A stretch of DNA of 56,943 nt from Sphingopyxis sp. Lineage in GTDB: Bacteria > Pseudomonadota > Alphaproteobacteria > Sphingomonadales > Sphingomonadaceae. Each line of letters begins with the position of its first letter. Position 1 is the stretch's first letter. The translations under genes and the position numbers were made by a program. The notes beneath the pieces were generated by a model. It was given only the letters and a program-made list of their open reading frames with translations, ran no database searches and was not told where the DNA came from. This document shows positions 17,736 through 26,321 of this stretch, piece by piece. The stretch is taken from NCBI GenBank assembly GCA_016793775.1, contig JAEULK010000069.1, positions 1 through 56,943 of the forward strand, written 5' to 3'.

Positions 17736-18533
17736 ATGGCAGACGAAATCCTGATCGACGATGATGCGGGCGTCCGTTTCATCACCCTCAATCGGCCCGA
17801 CCGATTGAACGCGCTGACCAGTTCGATCATGGCGCCGCTCGCCGACGCCTGCGCCGACGCCGCGCGCGACGCGTCGGTCGGCTGCGTCGTTGTGACCGGC
17901 GCGGGGCGGGGCTTTTGCGCCGGCGGCGACCTCAAGGAAGGCGGCGCCGACAAGGCGGTCGTGCCCGCCAATCCGGAGGTCGGCAGCCGTACCGAACAGG
18001 GCCATGTGCGCCTGCGCAGCTTCATGGAAACATCGCGCCTGCTGCATGAAATGCCCAAGCCGACGATCGCGATGGTCAACGGCCCCGTCGCGGGCGCGGG
18101 CATCGGCATCGCGGGCGCGTGCGACCTGCGTTTCGCGGGTCGGAGCGCGAGCTTCCTGACCGCCTTCGACCGCATCGGCGCGGGCGGCGATTTCGGCTCG
18201 ACCTGGTTCTGGACCAAGATCGTCGGCACCGGCGTCGCGCGCGAACTTTTCCTGCTTGGCGAGAAGCTGAATGCCGAAGAGGCCTATGCGAAAGGCCTCT
18301 ACACGCGCCTGTTCGACGATGAGGCGCTGCGCGAAGAAACGATGCAGGCCGCACGCCGCCTCGCCGACGGTCCGCGCATGGGCTATCGCTATATGAAGGC
18401 GAACCTCAACAATGCCGAGGATTGGGCCTTCGAGGCCGCGCTCGATGCCGAGGCGCTCAATATGACCCTCTCGACCAGCGCCACGGCAATGATCTGGCGC
18501 GAAAAGAAGAAGGCCGAAAATCCCGATGGCTGA
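17736..18533 (+). CDS. Crotonase-family protein lacking both hydratase glutamates
   Basis: This 265-residue protein has clear crotonase features: TLNRPDRLNAL, the oxyanion-hole stretch GFCAGGDLKEG and NGPVAGAGIGIAGACDL. At the two glutamate positions of enoyl-CoA hydratase it has Gly (GAGIGIAG) and Phe (SFLTAFDRIG). It may be an isomerase or a CoA-ester hydrolase rather than a hydratase. It follows the MaoC-like gene after an inverted repeat and overlaps the next crotonase by eight bases, so it is at least cotranscribed with the latter. Confidence 0.8.
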   Translation: MADEILIDDDAGVRFITLNRPDRLNALTSSIMAPLADACADAARDASVGCVVVTGAGRGFCAGGDLKEGGADKAVVPANPEVGSRTEQGHVRLRSFMETSRLLHEMPKPTIAMVNGPVAGAGIGIAGACDLRFAGRSASFLTAFDRIGAGGDFGSTWFWTKIVGTGVARELFLLGEKLNAEEAYAKGLYTRLFDDEALREETMQAARRLADGPRMGYRYMKANLNNAEDWAFEAALDAEALNMTLSTSATAMIWREKKKAENPDG

Positions 18534-19323
18534 GTTCGCGCATATCCGCGTCGACCGCCACGATGGCGGCATCGCGGCGGTCGTCGTCGCGCGCGCCGAT
18601 ATCGGCAATGCCTCCTCGCCCGAGATGCTCGGCGAAATCCGCGATGCCTTTGCCGCGCTGTCCACCGATCGCGAGGTGCGTGCGATACTCTTCGCCGCCG
18701 AGGGCAAGCATTTCTCGGTCGGCGCCGATTTCGCTTTCCTGCAGCGGCTGACCGGCATGTCGGCCAGCGAAATCAAGGACACGGTCTACGCCAATTTCCA
18801 GGGCGCCGCGCGCGCCATCTATCGGTGCCCCAAGCCCACGCTCGCGCTCGTGCAAGGCGCGGCGGTGACCGTGGGCTGCGAACTCGCGCTCGCCTGCGAC
18901 TTCCGCATCGCCGCCGACAGCGCGATGTTCCAGGAAAGCTGGATCAAGCTCGGCATCATGCCCCCGCTCGGCGGCACCTTCCTGTTGCCCCGCATTATCG
19001 GACTCGGCCGCGCGATGGAAATGTGCCTGCGCGGCAAGCAGGTCCGCGCCGAGGAGGCGCTCGGCATCGGGCTGGTCAGCGAGGTGGTCGCAAAGGACGA
19101 TCTCGCGGCACGCGGGATGGACCTCGCCCGCGAACTCGCCGCCGCAGCGCCGCTCGGCTATGCGACGGTCAAACAGTCGATCCAGCGCGCGCTCGAAAGC
19201 AGCATGGAGGCCGAATGGCAGGCGAACCTGCCCAATCAGGCGCTGCTGCTCGGCAGCCGGGATCATCGCGAGGGGCTGGCGGCAATGACCGAGAAGCGCG
19301 CGCCGGGTTTTCGCGGGGAATAG
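18526..19323 (+). CDS. Crotonase-family protein
   Basis: This 265-residue protein carries HFSVGADFAFLQ and QGAAVTVGCELALACDF, which keeps the first hydratase glutamate, while the second position is Trp in MFQESWIKLG. PPLGGTFLLPR is the normal loop. With only one glutamate it could be an isomerase or an altered hydratase. Its start lies inside the preceding gene's end (eight-base overlap). It ends one base before the stop codon of the convergent thioesterase gene, leaving no room for a classical terminator. Confidence 0.8.
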   Translation: MAEFAHIRVDRHDGGIAAVVVARADIGNASSPEMLGEIRDAFAALSTDREVRAILFAAEGKHFSVGADFAFLQRLTGMSASEIKDTVYANFQGAARAIYRCPKPTLALVQGAAVTVGCELALACDFRIAADSAMFQESWIKLGIMPPLGGTFLLPRIIGLGRAMEMCLRGKQVRAEEALGIGLVSEVVAKDDLAARGMDLARELAAAAPLGYATVKQSIQRALESSMEAEWQANLPNQALLLGSRDHREGLAAMTEKRAPGFRGE

Positions 19324-19324
19324 G

Positions 19325-20113
19325 CTATCGGGGCCGCCCCGGCCCGACGAACACCGTCTGCGTCCCCCTCGCATAAACCCCGTATCCATCGGCGAACATG
19401 CTCTGCGCCACCGCATGCCCATTGCCCGCGCCCTCGGTATGGCAGTCGAGCAGGAACCACTCGCCGCGCGGCATGCGAAAGAACTGGATCGAGATGTCGA
19501 GGTTGGCGTAGCTCCATTCATGCGCGTGCGTCGCGCTGCCGACGCCATTGCCGAAATCGGCGAACAGGCACGCCTTGACGAAGGGCGACGTCGGCACGCC
19601 CGCCACCACCTCGCCGTTCATGCACAGCCACGCCACCCCGCGCCCCGGCTCGCGCGCCCGGCCCATGATCGGCCGCGTCCGGATCGCGCCCGCCATGCTC
19701 GCGCCGATGAGGAAATTATCTTCCGCGACGTTCGCGGGCGCCGGATGCGGCTGCGGCGCCGGGAACTCGGGCGTGTCCATCGCGCGCGCGAGCAGCACAT
19801 GCGCCTGTGCCACCATTTTCTCCCCCGCGAACAACTCGATGCGGTGCAACTGCGCCTGCCGCCCTTGACGCACGGGCACCTGTCGCGGGGTGAGCAAGGC
19901 GCGCGGCACCACCCCCAAAATGTCTATCGTCACGCGGCAAATCTCGAACCCCGCGTCGTATTCCGCCTGCTCGATCACATGCCCGAACAGCGCCGAAACC
20001 GGCCCGCCCGCGACGGCATCGGCGAACCAGGGGTTGCGCGACAGGCCCGTCGGGTCGAAACCCCCGGCGGTGGCTACGAAATAATGCGGGATCGGATCGG
20101 TCGGGTCGTTCAT
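19325..20113 (-). CDS. TesB-like acyl-CoA thioesterase (double hotdog)
   Basis: This 262-residue protein has the N-terminal hotdog (FDPTGLSRNPWFADAVAGG, residues 19-37) and the C-terminal hotdog typical of TesB-like thioesterases: YANLDISIQFFR with the conserved Asp, WFLLDCHTEGAGNGHAVAQS, and ARGTQTVFV with the Gln. It should hydrolyse acyl-CoA to free acid and CoA, perhaps relieving CoA trapping when an intermediate accumulates. It is a single-gene leftward transcript, divergent from the ACAD/WS-DGAT operon, with a perfect palindrome at 20160-20171 between them. Confidence 0.78.
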   Translation of the reverse strand: MNDPTDPIPHYFVATAGGFDPTGLSRNPWFADAVAGGPVSALFGHVIEQAEYDAGFEICRVTIDILGVVPRALLTPRQVPVRQGRQAQLHRIELFAGEKMVAQAHVLLARAMDTPEFPAPQPHPAPANVAEDNFLIGASMAGAIRTRPIMGRAREPGRGVAWLCMNGEVVAGVPTSPFVKACLFADFGNGVGSATHAHEWSYANLDISIQFFRMPRGEWFLLDCHTEGAGNGHAVAQSMFADGYGVYARGTQTVFVGPGRPR

Positions 20114-20159
20114 CGGCGCCCCATATCATGCTTGTCTCGCTGCACAACATGGTTGACGT

Positions 20160-20171
20160 AGTTATATAACT
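20160..20171. promoter_or_regulatory. 12-bp palindromic site (perfect)
   Basis: AGTTATATAACT, preceded by TTGACGT. It lies 46 bases from the thioesterase start (20113) and 37 bases from the ACAD start (20209), between divergent genes. Confidence 0.85.
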
Positions 20172-20208
20172 CAAGCATAGATTCGCCGACGACAAGGGAG
20201 AGCGAGCG

Positions 20209-21420
20209 ATGGACCTGAGCTATGGCGCGGCCGCCGAAGCCTTTCGCGCGGAAGTCCGCGCCTTCCTGTCGCTGCACTGGCCGCCGCCGTCGGACATGCG
20301 CGGCGCCGACCTGAAAGCCTTCATCCGCACCTTCCGCGCGCTCGCAACCGGCGAAGGCTATCTCTATCGCGCGATCCCGAAAATCTACGGCGGTTCCGAA
20401 CAGCCGGTCGATGTCATCAAGGCGCAGGTGATCCGCGAGGAATTCGCCCGCGCCCGCGCGCCGATGGAGGTCGGCGGTAACGGCATGAACATGACCGTGC
20501 CCACGCTGATCGAAAAGGGCACAGAGGAGCAGAAGGAGCTCTTCATCCAGAAGACCGTCGAGGGCGACTATATCTGGGGGCAGGGCTATTCCGAACCCGG
20601 CTCGGGCAGCGACCTCGCGAGCGTGCGGACCAAGGGCGAACTTTCGGCCGACGGGACGAAATGGATCATCAACGGCCAGAAAATCTGGACCTCGCAGGGC
20701 ATGCAGTCGACGCATATGTTCATGCTCGTGCGCACCGAGCCCCATGCGCCCAAGCACGACGGCATCACCTATCTGCTCATCGACCTCGACCAGCCCGGCG
20801 TCACCCGCCGTCCGATCCGTCAGATGACCGGCGAGAAGGGCGATCACACTTTCTGCGAATTCTTCTTCGACAATGCCGAGACGCCCGTGTCGTGGCAGGT
20901 CGGCGAGCGCGGGCAGGGCTGGACCGTCAGCCGCACGACGCTGAAGCACGAACGCGCCAGCATCGGCGGCGCCGACGGCCTCGGCAAGCAGTTCGCCAAG
21001 CTGGTCGATCTCGCGAAGGAGGTCGGCCGCATCGACGACCCGATCGTCCGCGACAAGCTGGCGCAGATCGAGGGATCGGTCCTGTCGCATCGCTATTCGA
21101 GCTTCCGTATCTTCAGCTGCGCCGCCGCGGGCGAGGATGCCGGCCCAGTGACCCTGATGATGAAATTGCTGCTCACCGAAATCGGCCACGAGATGGCTTT
21201 GCTCGCGCAGGAGCTGATCGGCGAGCATGGCTTCCTCGAGCCCGCGGGCGCGGGCGGGCGCGGCAATCGCGGGCGGCGCGGTCCCGAAAAATGGCTCGAC
21301 CAGATCATGGGCAGCCTCGGCAATTCGATCGCCGGCGGCGCGTCGAACATCCAGCGCAACATCATCGGCGAACGCGGCCTCGGCCTGCCGCGCGACCTCG
21401 CGATGGGCGGGGAGCGCTGA
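20209..21420 (+). CDS. Acyl-CoA dehydrogenase, large subunit type
   Basis: This 403-residue ACAD has YSEPGSGSDL at residues 127-136, NGQKIWTSQGMQSTHMFMLVRTE in the beta-domain and GGASNIQRNIIGERGLGLPRDL at the C-terminus. A glycine/arginine-rich insertion, AGAGGRGNRGRRGPEKW, stands before the last helices. The small partner starts two bases after its stop. AAGGGAGAG precedes the ATG. It leads a six-gene rightward operon with a WS/DGAT, two poorly known proteins and a flavoprotein. Confidence 0.86.
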   Translation: MDLSYGAAAEAFRAEVRAFLSLHWPPPSDMRGADLKAFIRTFRALATGEGYLYRAIPKIYGGSEQPVDVIKAQVIREEFARARAPMEVGGNGMNMTVPTLIEKGTEEQKELFIQKTVEGDYIWGQGYSEPGSGSDLASVRTKGELSADGTKWIINGQKIWTSQGMQSTHMFMLVRTEPHAPKHDGITYLLIDLDQPGVTRRPIRQMTGEKGDHTFCEFFFDNAETPVSWQVGERGQGWTVSRTTLKHERASIGGADGLGKQFAKLVDLAKEVGRIDDPIVRDKLAQIEGSVLSHRYSSFRIFSCAAAGEDAGPVTLMMKLLLTEIGHEMALLAQELIGEHGFLEPAGAGGRGNRGRRGPEKWLDQIMGSLGNSIAGGASNIQRNIIGERGLGLPRDLAMGGER

Positions 21421-21421
21421 C

Positions 21422-22405
21422 GTGCATTTCCACCTGACCGAGGAGCAGCAGGCGATCCAGGGCGCCGTGCGCGGCACGCTGGCCGACATCTGGCCGATCG
21501 AGCGCATCCACGCCTTTGCCGATGGCGACGAAGATTTCGACCGCGCGAGCTGGGACGCGCTGATGGCGCTCGGGCTCGGCGGGATGCTGACGCCGGGTAG
21601 CGGTATGGGACTGCTCGACGCCGCGCTTGTGTGCGAGGTCGCGGGAGAGGCTGCGGCGGCGGGTCCGCTGATCGGGCAATTGCTGGCGGTCGCGGCAGTC
21701 GCGGCGAGCGGCAAGGGCGATGCCGAGGCGCTGGTAAGCGGCACGCAGGTCGCGACGCTGGTGCATGGCGGCAGCGATTATGCACCCAGTGCGCGCGCAG
21801 CCGACCTGTTCCTGATCGTCGACCGGGAAAAGGGCGTGCGCCTGGTTCCCGCCGCCGAAGCGACCATCGAACCGGTGAAGGCCGCCGACCGTACCCGCCC
21901 GATGTCGAAAGTGGCCATCCCCGACAATGCAGGCGAAACACTCTTCTCGGCAGCCGACCCGATGACCGCGCGCCTCGCCGATGCCGCGCTCGTCCTGGTC
22001 GCCGCCGACGCGCTCGGCGGCGCGCAGAAGGTCACCGACATGAGCGTCGGCTATGCCAGGGAACGCGAGCAGTTCGGCCAGCCGATCGGGCGCTTTCAGG
22101 CGCTCAAGCACCAACTCGCGCATATGGCGCTCGATGTCGAACCGGCGCGCGCGCTCGTCTGGTACGCGGCCTATGCCTGGGACGCGCAGCTTCCCGATGC
22201 GCCGCGCGCCGCGGCGATGGCGAAGGCGCATCTGTGCGACGTCTATGTCCGCACGACCCGCGCGGCGGTCGCGGCGCATGGCGGCATCGGCTATACGTGG
22301 GAATATGGCCTGGGCTACTGGTTCCGCCGCGCGATGGCCGATCGCGCGTGGCTCGGCAGCCCCGCCGAGCATCGCGCGCGCGCCGCGACGCTGGCTGGCT
22401 GGTAG
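21422..22405 (+). CDS. Acyl-CoA dehydrogenase, small subunit type
   Basis: This 327-residue protein starts at GTG 21422, with GGGGAG nine bases before it and one base after the large-subunit stop; the open frame further upstream runs inside the preceding gene and is not expected to be used. It lacks SEPxxGSD and retains AAHGGIGYTWEYGLGYWFRR near the end. It is shorter than the other small subunits because the linker between alpha and beta domains is reduced. Role: partner of the 20209 ACAD. Confidence 0.82.
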   Translation: MHFHLTEEQQAIQGAVRGTLADIWPIERIHAFADGDEDFDRASWDALMALGLGGMLTPGSGMGLLDAALVCEVAGEAAAAGPLIGQLLAVAAVAASGKGDAEALVSGTQVATLVHGGSDYAPSARAADLFLIVDREKGVRLVPAAEATIEPVKAADRTRPMSKVAIPDNAGETLFSAADPMTARLADAALVLVAADALGGAQKVTDMSVGYAREREQFGQPIGRFQALKHQLAHMALDVEPARALVWYAAYAWDAQLPDAPRAAAMAKAHLCDVYVRTTRAAVAAHGGIGYTWEYGLGYWFRRAMADRAWLGSPAEHRARAATLAGW

Positions 22406-22408
22406 ACG

Positions 22409-23779
22409 GTGAGCGCATCCGATCCGTTGCGGCTCGCGCCAGGCGTCCGCCGCCTGCGCCCCGACGATCATTTCATGATCCTGTCCGAAACCGACGCGTC
22501 GCCGATGCATGTCGGGGCGCTGATCCTGCTCGACGTGCCCGAAGACCGGCACGGCGAGCTCGCCGCCGCGCTCCGCCGCCAGTTCGCCGACCGGCTGCCC
22601 GCGACGCCGTTGCTGGTGCGGCTGCACGAGGCGCCCGACGGTTACGACAGCGACGTGTGGGCCGATATCGCGAGCGCCGACCTCGACAGCCTGATCGCGG
22701 TCGAACCGCACGACGGCGCGTGGAGCGAAGCCGACCTCTACGCTGCGGTCGCCAGGCTCAATATGCGCCGCCTCGGCCTGTCGGGGCTGCCCTTCGCCGT
22801 GCATGTCTTCGAGCGGCTCGCCGAGGGCGGCAGCGCGCTCTACCTCAAGATGCACCATGGCGTCGCCGACGGCATCGGTTTCCAGACCGTGATGGGCCTG
22901 CTCAGCGACGCCGCCCCGCCCGCGACCGCACGCTTTGCCGACGCGCGCCTGCCCGAGCCCGAGAAATGGCGCGAAAAGGCCGATGCGCGGTTCGAAGCCG
23001 AAGCCGACTTGCGCGCCAGTCAATCCGCACAGCGCAAGCAAGCGCTCGCCGCGCTCGAAGCCTATAAGGGCGACCGTGAACCGACCCCCGAATTTGCGCT
23101 TTCGGGTCCGACCTCCGCCGAGCGCCGCTATGCGACGATCAGCCTGCCGCTCGCGCGCGTGAAGGCGGTGGGCAAGGCGCTCGATGCAACGATCAACGAC
23201 ATCTTCCTGACCCTCGCCAGCACCGCGCTACGCAACTATCTGCTCGAAACCGGCGATCTCCCCGATGCGCCGCTCGTCGTCAACTCGGCGCGCTCGTACC
23301 GCCGCCCCGAACATGGCGATTTCGGCAACCGCATCGTTGCGCTCCACCCGCATCTCGCGACGCACCTCGCCGACCCGGTCGAGCGGCTGCGCGCGATCCA
23401 GGCCTCCATGGCCGCCGAAATGCGACGCACCGGCTACGACGAAGCCCTCCTCGACGCCGCCGAAAAGCCGTTCGGCGCGCGCGATCGCCGCGCCGCCTTC
23501 GCCGATCGCCTCGCGGGCGGCAAAAGGCTGATCCCCGGCAACCTCACCCTGTCGAACGTGCCCGGTCCCACCGGGCCACGCAGCTATGCGGGCTTTACCC
23601 AGCGCCACAATTATCCGGTGCCGATCATCGGCTCGGGCCGTTTCCTCAACATCACCTCGCGGCGCAACGGCGGCAATCTCGACATGGGTGTGATCGCCGA
23701 TGCCGAAAAAGTGGCCGATGTCGGTCGCATCGCCGCGCTGTTCACCGCCGCGCTCGACGAACTGGAGTCCCTCGCATGA
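22409..23779 (+). CDS. Wax ester synthase/diacylglycerol acyltransferase (WS/DGAT)
   Basis: This 456-residue protein has the catalytic HHGVADG at residues 149-155 (HHxxxDG), the second motif NDIFLTLASTALRNYL, the GNRI segment and LSNVPGP. These enzymes move an acyl group from CoA to an alcohol or diacylglycerol and make storage wax esters or triacylglycerol. The start is GTG 22409, three bases after the ACAD stop, with a weak ribosome-binding site, so coupling to the upstream gene is likely. A WS/DGAT inside a degradative operon is unusual; it may esterify a pathway alcohol or store acyl-CoA. Confidence 0.85.
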   Translation: MSASDPLRLAPGVRRLRPDDHFMILSETDASPMHVGALILLDVPEDRHGELAAALRRQFADRLPATPLLVRLHEAPDGYDSDVWADIASADLDSLIAVEPHDGAWSEADLYAAVARLNMRRLGLSGLPFAVHVFERLAEGGSALYLKMHHGVADGIGFQTVMGLLSDAAPPATARFADARLPEPEKWREKADARFEAEADLRASQSAQRKQALAALEAYKGDREPTPEFALSGPTSAERRYATISLPLARVKAVGKALDATINDIFLTLASTALRNYLLETGDLPDAPLVVNSARSYRRPEHGDFGNRIVALHPHLATHLADPVERLRAIQASMAAEMRRTGYDEALLDAAEKPFGARDRRAAFADRLAGGKRLIPGNLTLSNVPGPTGPRSYAGFTQRHNYPVPIIGSGRFLNITSRRNGGNLDMGVIADAEKVADVGRIAALFTAALDELESLA

Positions 23780-24834
23780 CCAATGATCTGACGTTCAAGC
23801 CCGACGATGATCGCTACCACCAGCTTTCGGACGACGCTTACGAGACCGAGACCAACTGGTGGTCGTTCAACATCCCTGAACGCAAGATCGGCTGCTGGAT
23901 TCACGCACCCTATTATCCGAACCGCAAGGCGGTCACCTGGCGCATCTTCGCGTGGGACGACGAGGGATACGACCAGGCGCGCATGGCCTATTACCGCAAG
24001 GTCGAGGAGGCGCCGATGCCTGACGCCCCCGACCTCACCGACATCGTCTTTCCCGGCGACAGGAACGGTGCGGGCTACAGCCTCAAGATGCTCGAACCGG
24101 GCATGAAATATCGTCTGCAGTACGAGGACCCGTCGCGCGGCTTCGCGCTCGATTTCACCCACACGGGCCTCCACCAACCGCACCGCTTTCCGCCGGGCAA
24201 GCCGCCCTTCATGGCGACGCCGCATTACGACCAGCTCGGCCATGTCGAGGGCTGGATGACCTTGCGCGGCGAGAAGATCCGTATCGACGGCATTGGCGTG
24301 CGCGACCGCACCTGGGGCCCGCGCGGCGGGCCTTATGCGGCGAGCCCCAAAGTCTATGCCAATGACATGGAGCGCGTGAAGAACCCTGGCGGCGCACGCT
24401 GGCGCGAGATCGAGCGCGAGCGCGGGCGCGGCCGCATCCAGTATATCTTCGGCCACCGCCGCGACGGCACCGGCTTCTTGGGTTTCGCGCGCGTGCAGGA
24501 CGGCGACGCCAGCGGCTGGTCGCCGATGAACGCCGGCTGGATCCGCCGCGACGGACAATTCGGCAGCCTAGACGCCGCCAAATCGCGCATGCGCGTGTTC
24601 CGCAGTCCGCAGACCGGCTGGAGCACGCATATGCAGGTCGAACTCGTCGACGAGCATGGCCGCGAGATGAAAAGCGAAGGCTTCACCGTCAGCACGATGA
24701 GCGAGGCGGGTTATGGCGTGAACCAGCTGATGCGCTGGGACATCGACGGCGGCATCGGTTGGGGCGAGGATCAGGATGTGTGGAACCCGGTCCATTATGT
24801 CCGGATGCTCGACGCGCTGAAGGCGACCACCTGA
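23776..24834 (+). CDS. Uncharacterised protein, possibly CrtC/AttH lipocalin-like (DUF7064-like)
   Basis: I do not recognise a characterised function. The 352-residue protein is rich in tryptophan and aromatic residues, has no signal peptide or membrane segment, and contains two similar-looking strand-rich halves (NWWSFNIPERKIGCWIHAP and the later region with FGHRRDGTGFLGFARVQDG). GIGVRDRTWGPRGG looks like a conserved pocket motif. From memory this layout matches DUF7064/7065 and CrtC/AttH-like lipocalin-fold proteins found near acyl-CoA and steroid-type gene sets. It overlaps the WS/DGAT by ATGA, which suggests a joint role, perhaps binding a hydrophobic intermediate. Confidence 0.55.
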   Translation: MTNDLTFKPDDDRYHQLSDDAYETETNWWSFNIPERKIGCWIHAPYYPNRKAVTWRIFAWDDEGYDQARMAYYRKVEEAPMPDAPDLTDIVFPGDRNGAGYSLKMLEPGMKYRLQYEDPSRGFALDFTHTGLHQPHRFPPGKPPFMATPHYDQLGHVEGWMTLRGEKIRIDGIGVRDRTWGPRGGPYAASPKVYANDMERVKNPGGARWREIERERGRGRIQYIFGHRRDGTGFLGFARVQDGDASGWSPMNAGWIRRDGQFGSLDAAKSRMRVFRSPQTGWSTHMQVELVDEHGREMKSEGFTVSTMSEAGYGVNQLMRWDIDGGIGWGEDQDVWNPVHYVRMLDALKATT

Positions 24835-24861
24835 CATCAGGCAAAAAAGAGGGGAGCGGAT

Positions 24862-25353
24862 ATGCGGAACATCCTGATCGCGCTTGTGGCGGCGATTGCG
24901 CTCGCCGGGTGTCAACCCAAAGCCGAAACGGCGGCGCCCGCGCGCGATGCCAAGGCGGTGATGGAGGAGTTCTGGAAGAATACCGAAGCCAGCCGATTCG
25001 GCGCCAATGGCGCGCTGCTCGCCGACGACATCGTCTTCATCGACCCGATCTGGGGCCGCTATGAGGGCAAGGAGGCCGCAACCAAATTCCTCGCGCAATT
25101 CGAGGGCGCGGGCGACGGCTGCTGCACGCTCGACCGGCTGGTGACCGACGGCAATGTCGGCTGGGCCTTCTGGACGCTGCACGCGCCGGGCGACGAACAG
25201 CCATGGGTCGGCGTCTATCAGGTCAAGGACGGCAAGATCGTCTTTTACCAGGATATCCACCAGCGCGTTTACACCACCGACGAACAGGCGGCACACAAGG
25301 CGGCGTTCAAAAAGGCGCAGGACGCAAAGAAATCTGCCAAGACGGGCGAATGA
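24862..25353 (+). CDS. Lipoprotein with SnoaL/NTF2-like domain
   Basis: This 163-residue protein has a lipoprotein signal peptide with lipobox LAGC (Cys17), so it should be lipid-anchored in the periplasm. The rest resembles a SnoaL/NTF2-like cone: VMEEFWKNTEASRFGANGALLADDIVFIDPIWGRYEGKEA at the front and GVYQVKDGKIVFYQDIHQRVYTT near the end. The C-terminus is lysine-rich. AGGGGAGCG precedes the ATG. Its stop overlaps the next gene's start by four bases. Function is unknown; binding of a hydrophobic substrate during uptake is possible. Confidence 0.68.
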   Translation: MRNILIALVAAIALAGCQPKAETAAPARDAKAVMEEFWKNTEASRFGANGALLADDIVFIDPIWGRYEGKEAATKFLAQFEGAGDGCCTLDRLVTDGNVGWAFWTLHAPGDEQPWVGVYQVKDGKIVFYQDIHQRVYTTDEQAAHKAAFKKAQDAKKSAKTGE

Positions 25354-26285
25354 CGATCTTTTCGAACCTCGCGCTTCCCCTGATGTGCGCGCCGATGAGC
25401 TTTGCCTCGTCGGTGCCGCTCGCGACCGCGTGCTGCAAAGCCGGGGTGATCGGCGGCTGGCAGGGCGGGACGATCACGCCCTTCGAGCTGTTCGAGGACT
25501 ATCTGACCGCGCTTGCCGATACGGGCGGGGCGCCGCCGATCGTCAACATGCCCGCGCGCTGGGGCAGTGACCCTGCGGGTGCCGACCGGCTCGCGCTGCT
25601 CGAACGCTACCGCGTCCCGCTCGTCCTTTCGAGCCTCGGCGATCCCTCGGCGCTCGTCGAACGCGTGCATGGCTGGGGCGGACGCGTCGTTCACGACGTC
25701 ACCACGATGAAGCACGCCGAAAAGGCGATCGCGGCGGGCGCCGACGGGCTGATGCTGACCTGCGCCGGCGCGGGCGGGCATACGGGGTTCCTGACCCCGA
25801 TGGCGTTCGTTCCCGCCGTCCGGCGGATGTTCGGCGGGTTGCTGATCGTCGCCGGCGGCATCGCCGACGCGCATGGCGTCGCCGCGTCGCTCGCGCTCGG
25901 CGGCGATATCGCCTGCATGGGCACGCGCTTCATCGCCACGCCCGAAAGCGGCGTGGTCGAGGGGCATCGCAGCATGATCCCGACCGTCAACGCCGACGAC
26001 ATCGTCGCCTCGGCCGCGATGAACGGCGTCCCCGCGCACTGGATGCGCCAATCGATCGAGGCGGTCGGGCTCGACGCCAAGACGCTGCCCCATGCCCGTT
26101 CGCCGATGCCCGAAGGCGTGATGCCCTGGCGCGACATCTGGAGCGCGGGGCAGAGCGTCGGGTTGATCGATGGGGTCGAGCCGGTGGCGGACCTGGCGGC
26201 GCGGCTGAAGGGTGAGTTCGAGGCGTTGCCAGTCGGGCCTGACTGGCGCGCGCGACTGAAGGCTATCGACGCCGACTGGACCTAG
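25350..26285 (+). CDS. Nitronate monooxygenase-like FMN protein
   Basis: This 311-residue protein has the beginning LALPLMCAPMSFASS, GADGLMLTCAGAGGHTGF with the active-site histidine, IVAGGIADAHGVAASLALGGDIACMGTRF as the FMN phosphate-binding end of the TIM barrel, and a family-typical C-terminus. Proteins labelled nitronate monooxygenase also include FabK-like enoyl reductases and others of unknown role, so a reductive or oxidative step on a CoA ester is possible. ATG 25350 overlaps the lipoprotein stop (ATGA). Its stop lies in the first copy of a 31-bp tandem duplication. Confidence 0.78.
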   Translation: MTIFSNLALPLMCAPMSFASSVPLATACCKAGVIGGWQGGTITPFELFEDYLTALADTGGAPPIVNMPARWGSDPAGADRLALLERYRVPLVLSSLGDPSALVERVHGWGGRVVHDVTTMKHAEKAIAAGADGLMLTCAGAGGHTGFLTPMAFVPAVRRMFGGLLIVAGGIADAHGVAASLALGGDIACMGTRFIATPESGVVEGHRSMIPTVNADDIVASAAMNGVPAHWMRQSIEAVGLDAKTLPHARSPMPEGVMPWRDIWSAGQSVGLIDGVEPVADLAARLKGEFEALPVGPDWRARLKAIDADWT

Positions 26286-26321
26286 TCCATAGGCTATCGA
26301 CGCCGACTGGACCTAGTCCAT
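26260..26321. repeat. Perfect 31-bp tandem duplication at convergent gene ends
   Basis: Bases 26260-26290 are repeated exactly at 26291-26321 with no spacer. The unit begins AGGCTATCGACG and ends CCTAGTCCAT. The stop codon of the rightward flavoprotein gene (26283-26285) is in copy one, and that of the leftward reductase gene (26313-26315) is in copy two. Each gene therefore keeps its own C-terminus. Confidence 0.97.

Noticed and set aside
20153-20170. TTGACG plus TATAAC as an ordinary -35/-10 promoter
   Set aside because: Only six bases separate the two elements, far from the usual 16-18. The TTGAC is better seen as a part of the regulatory site.
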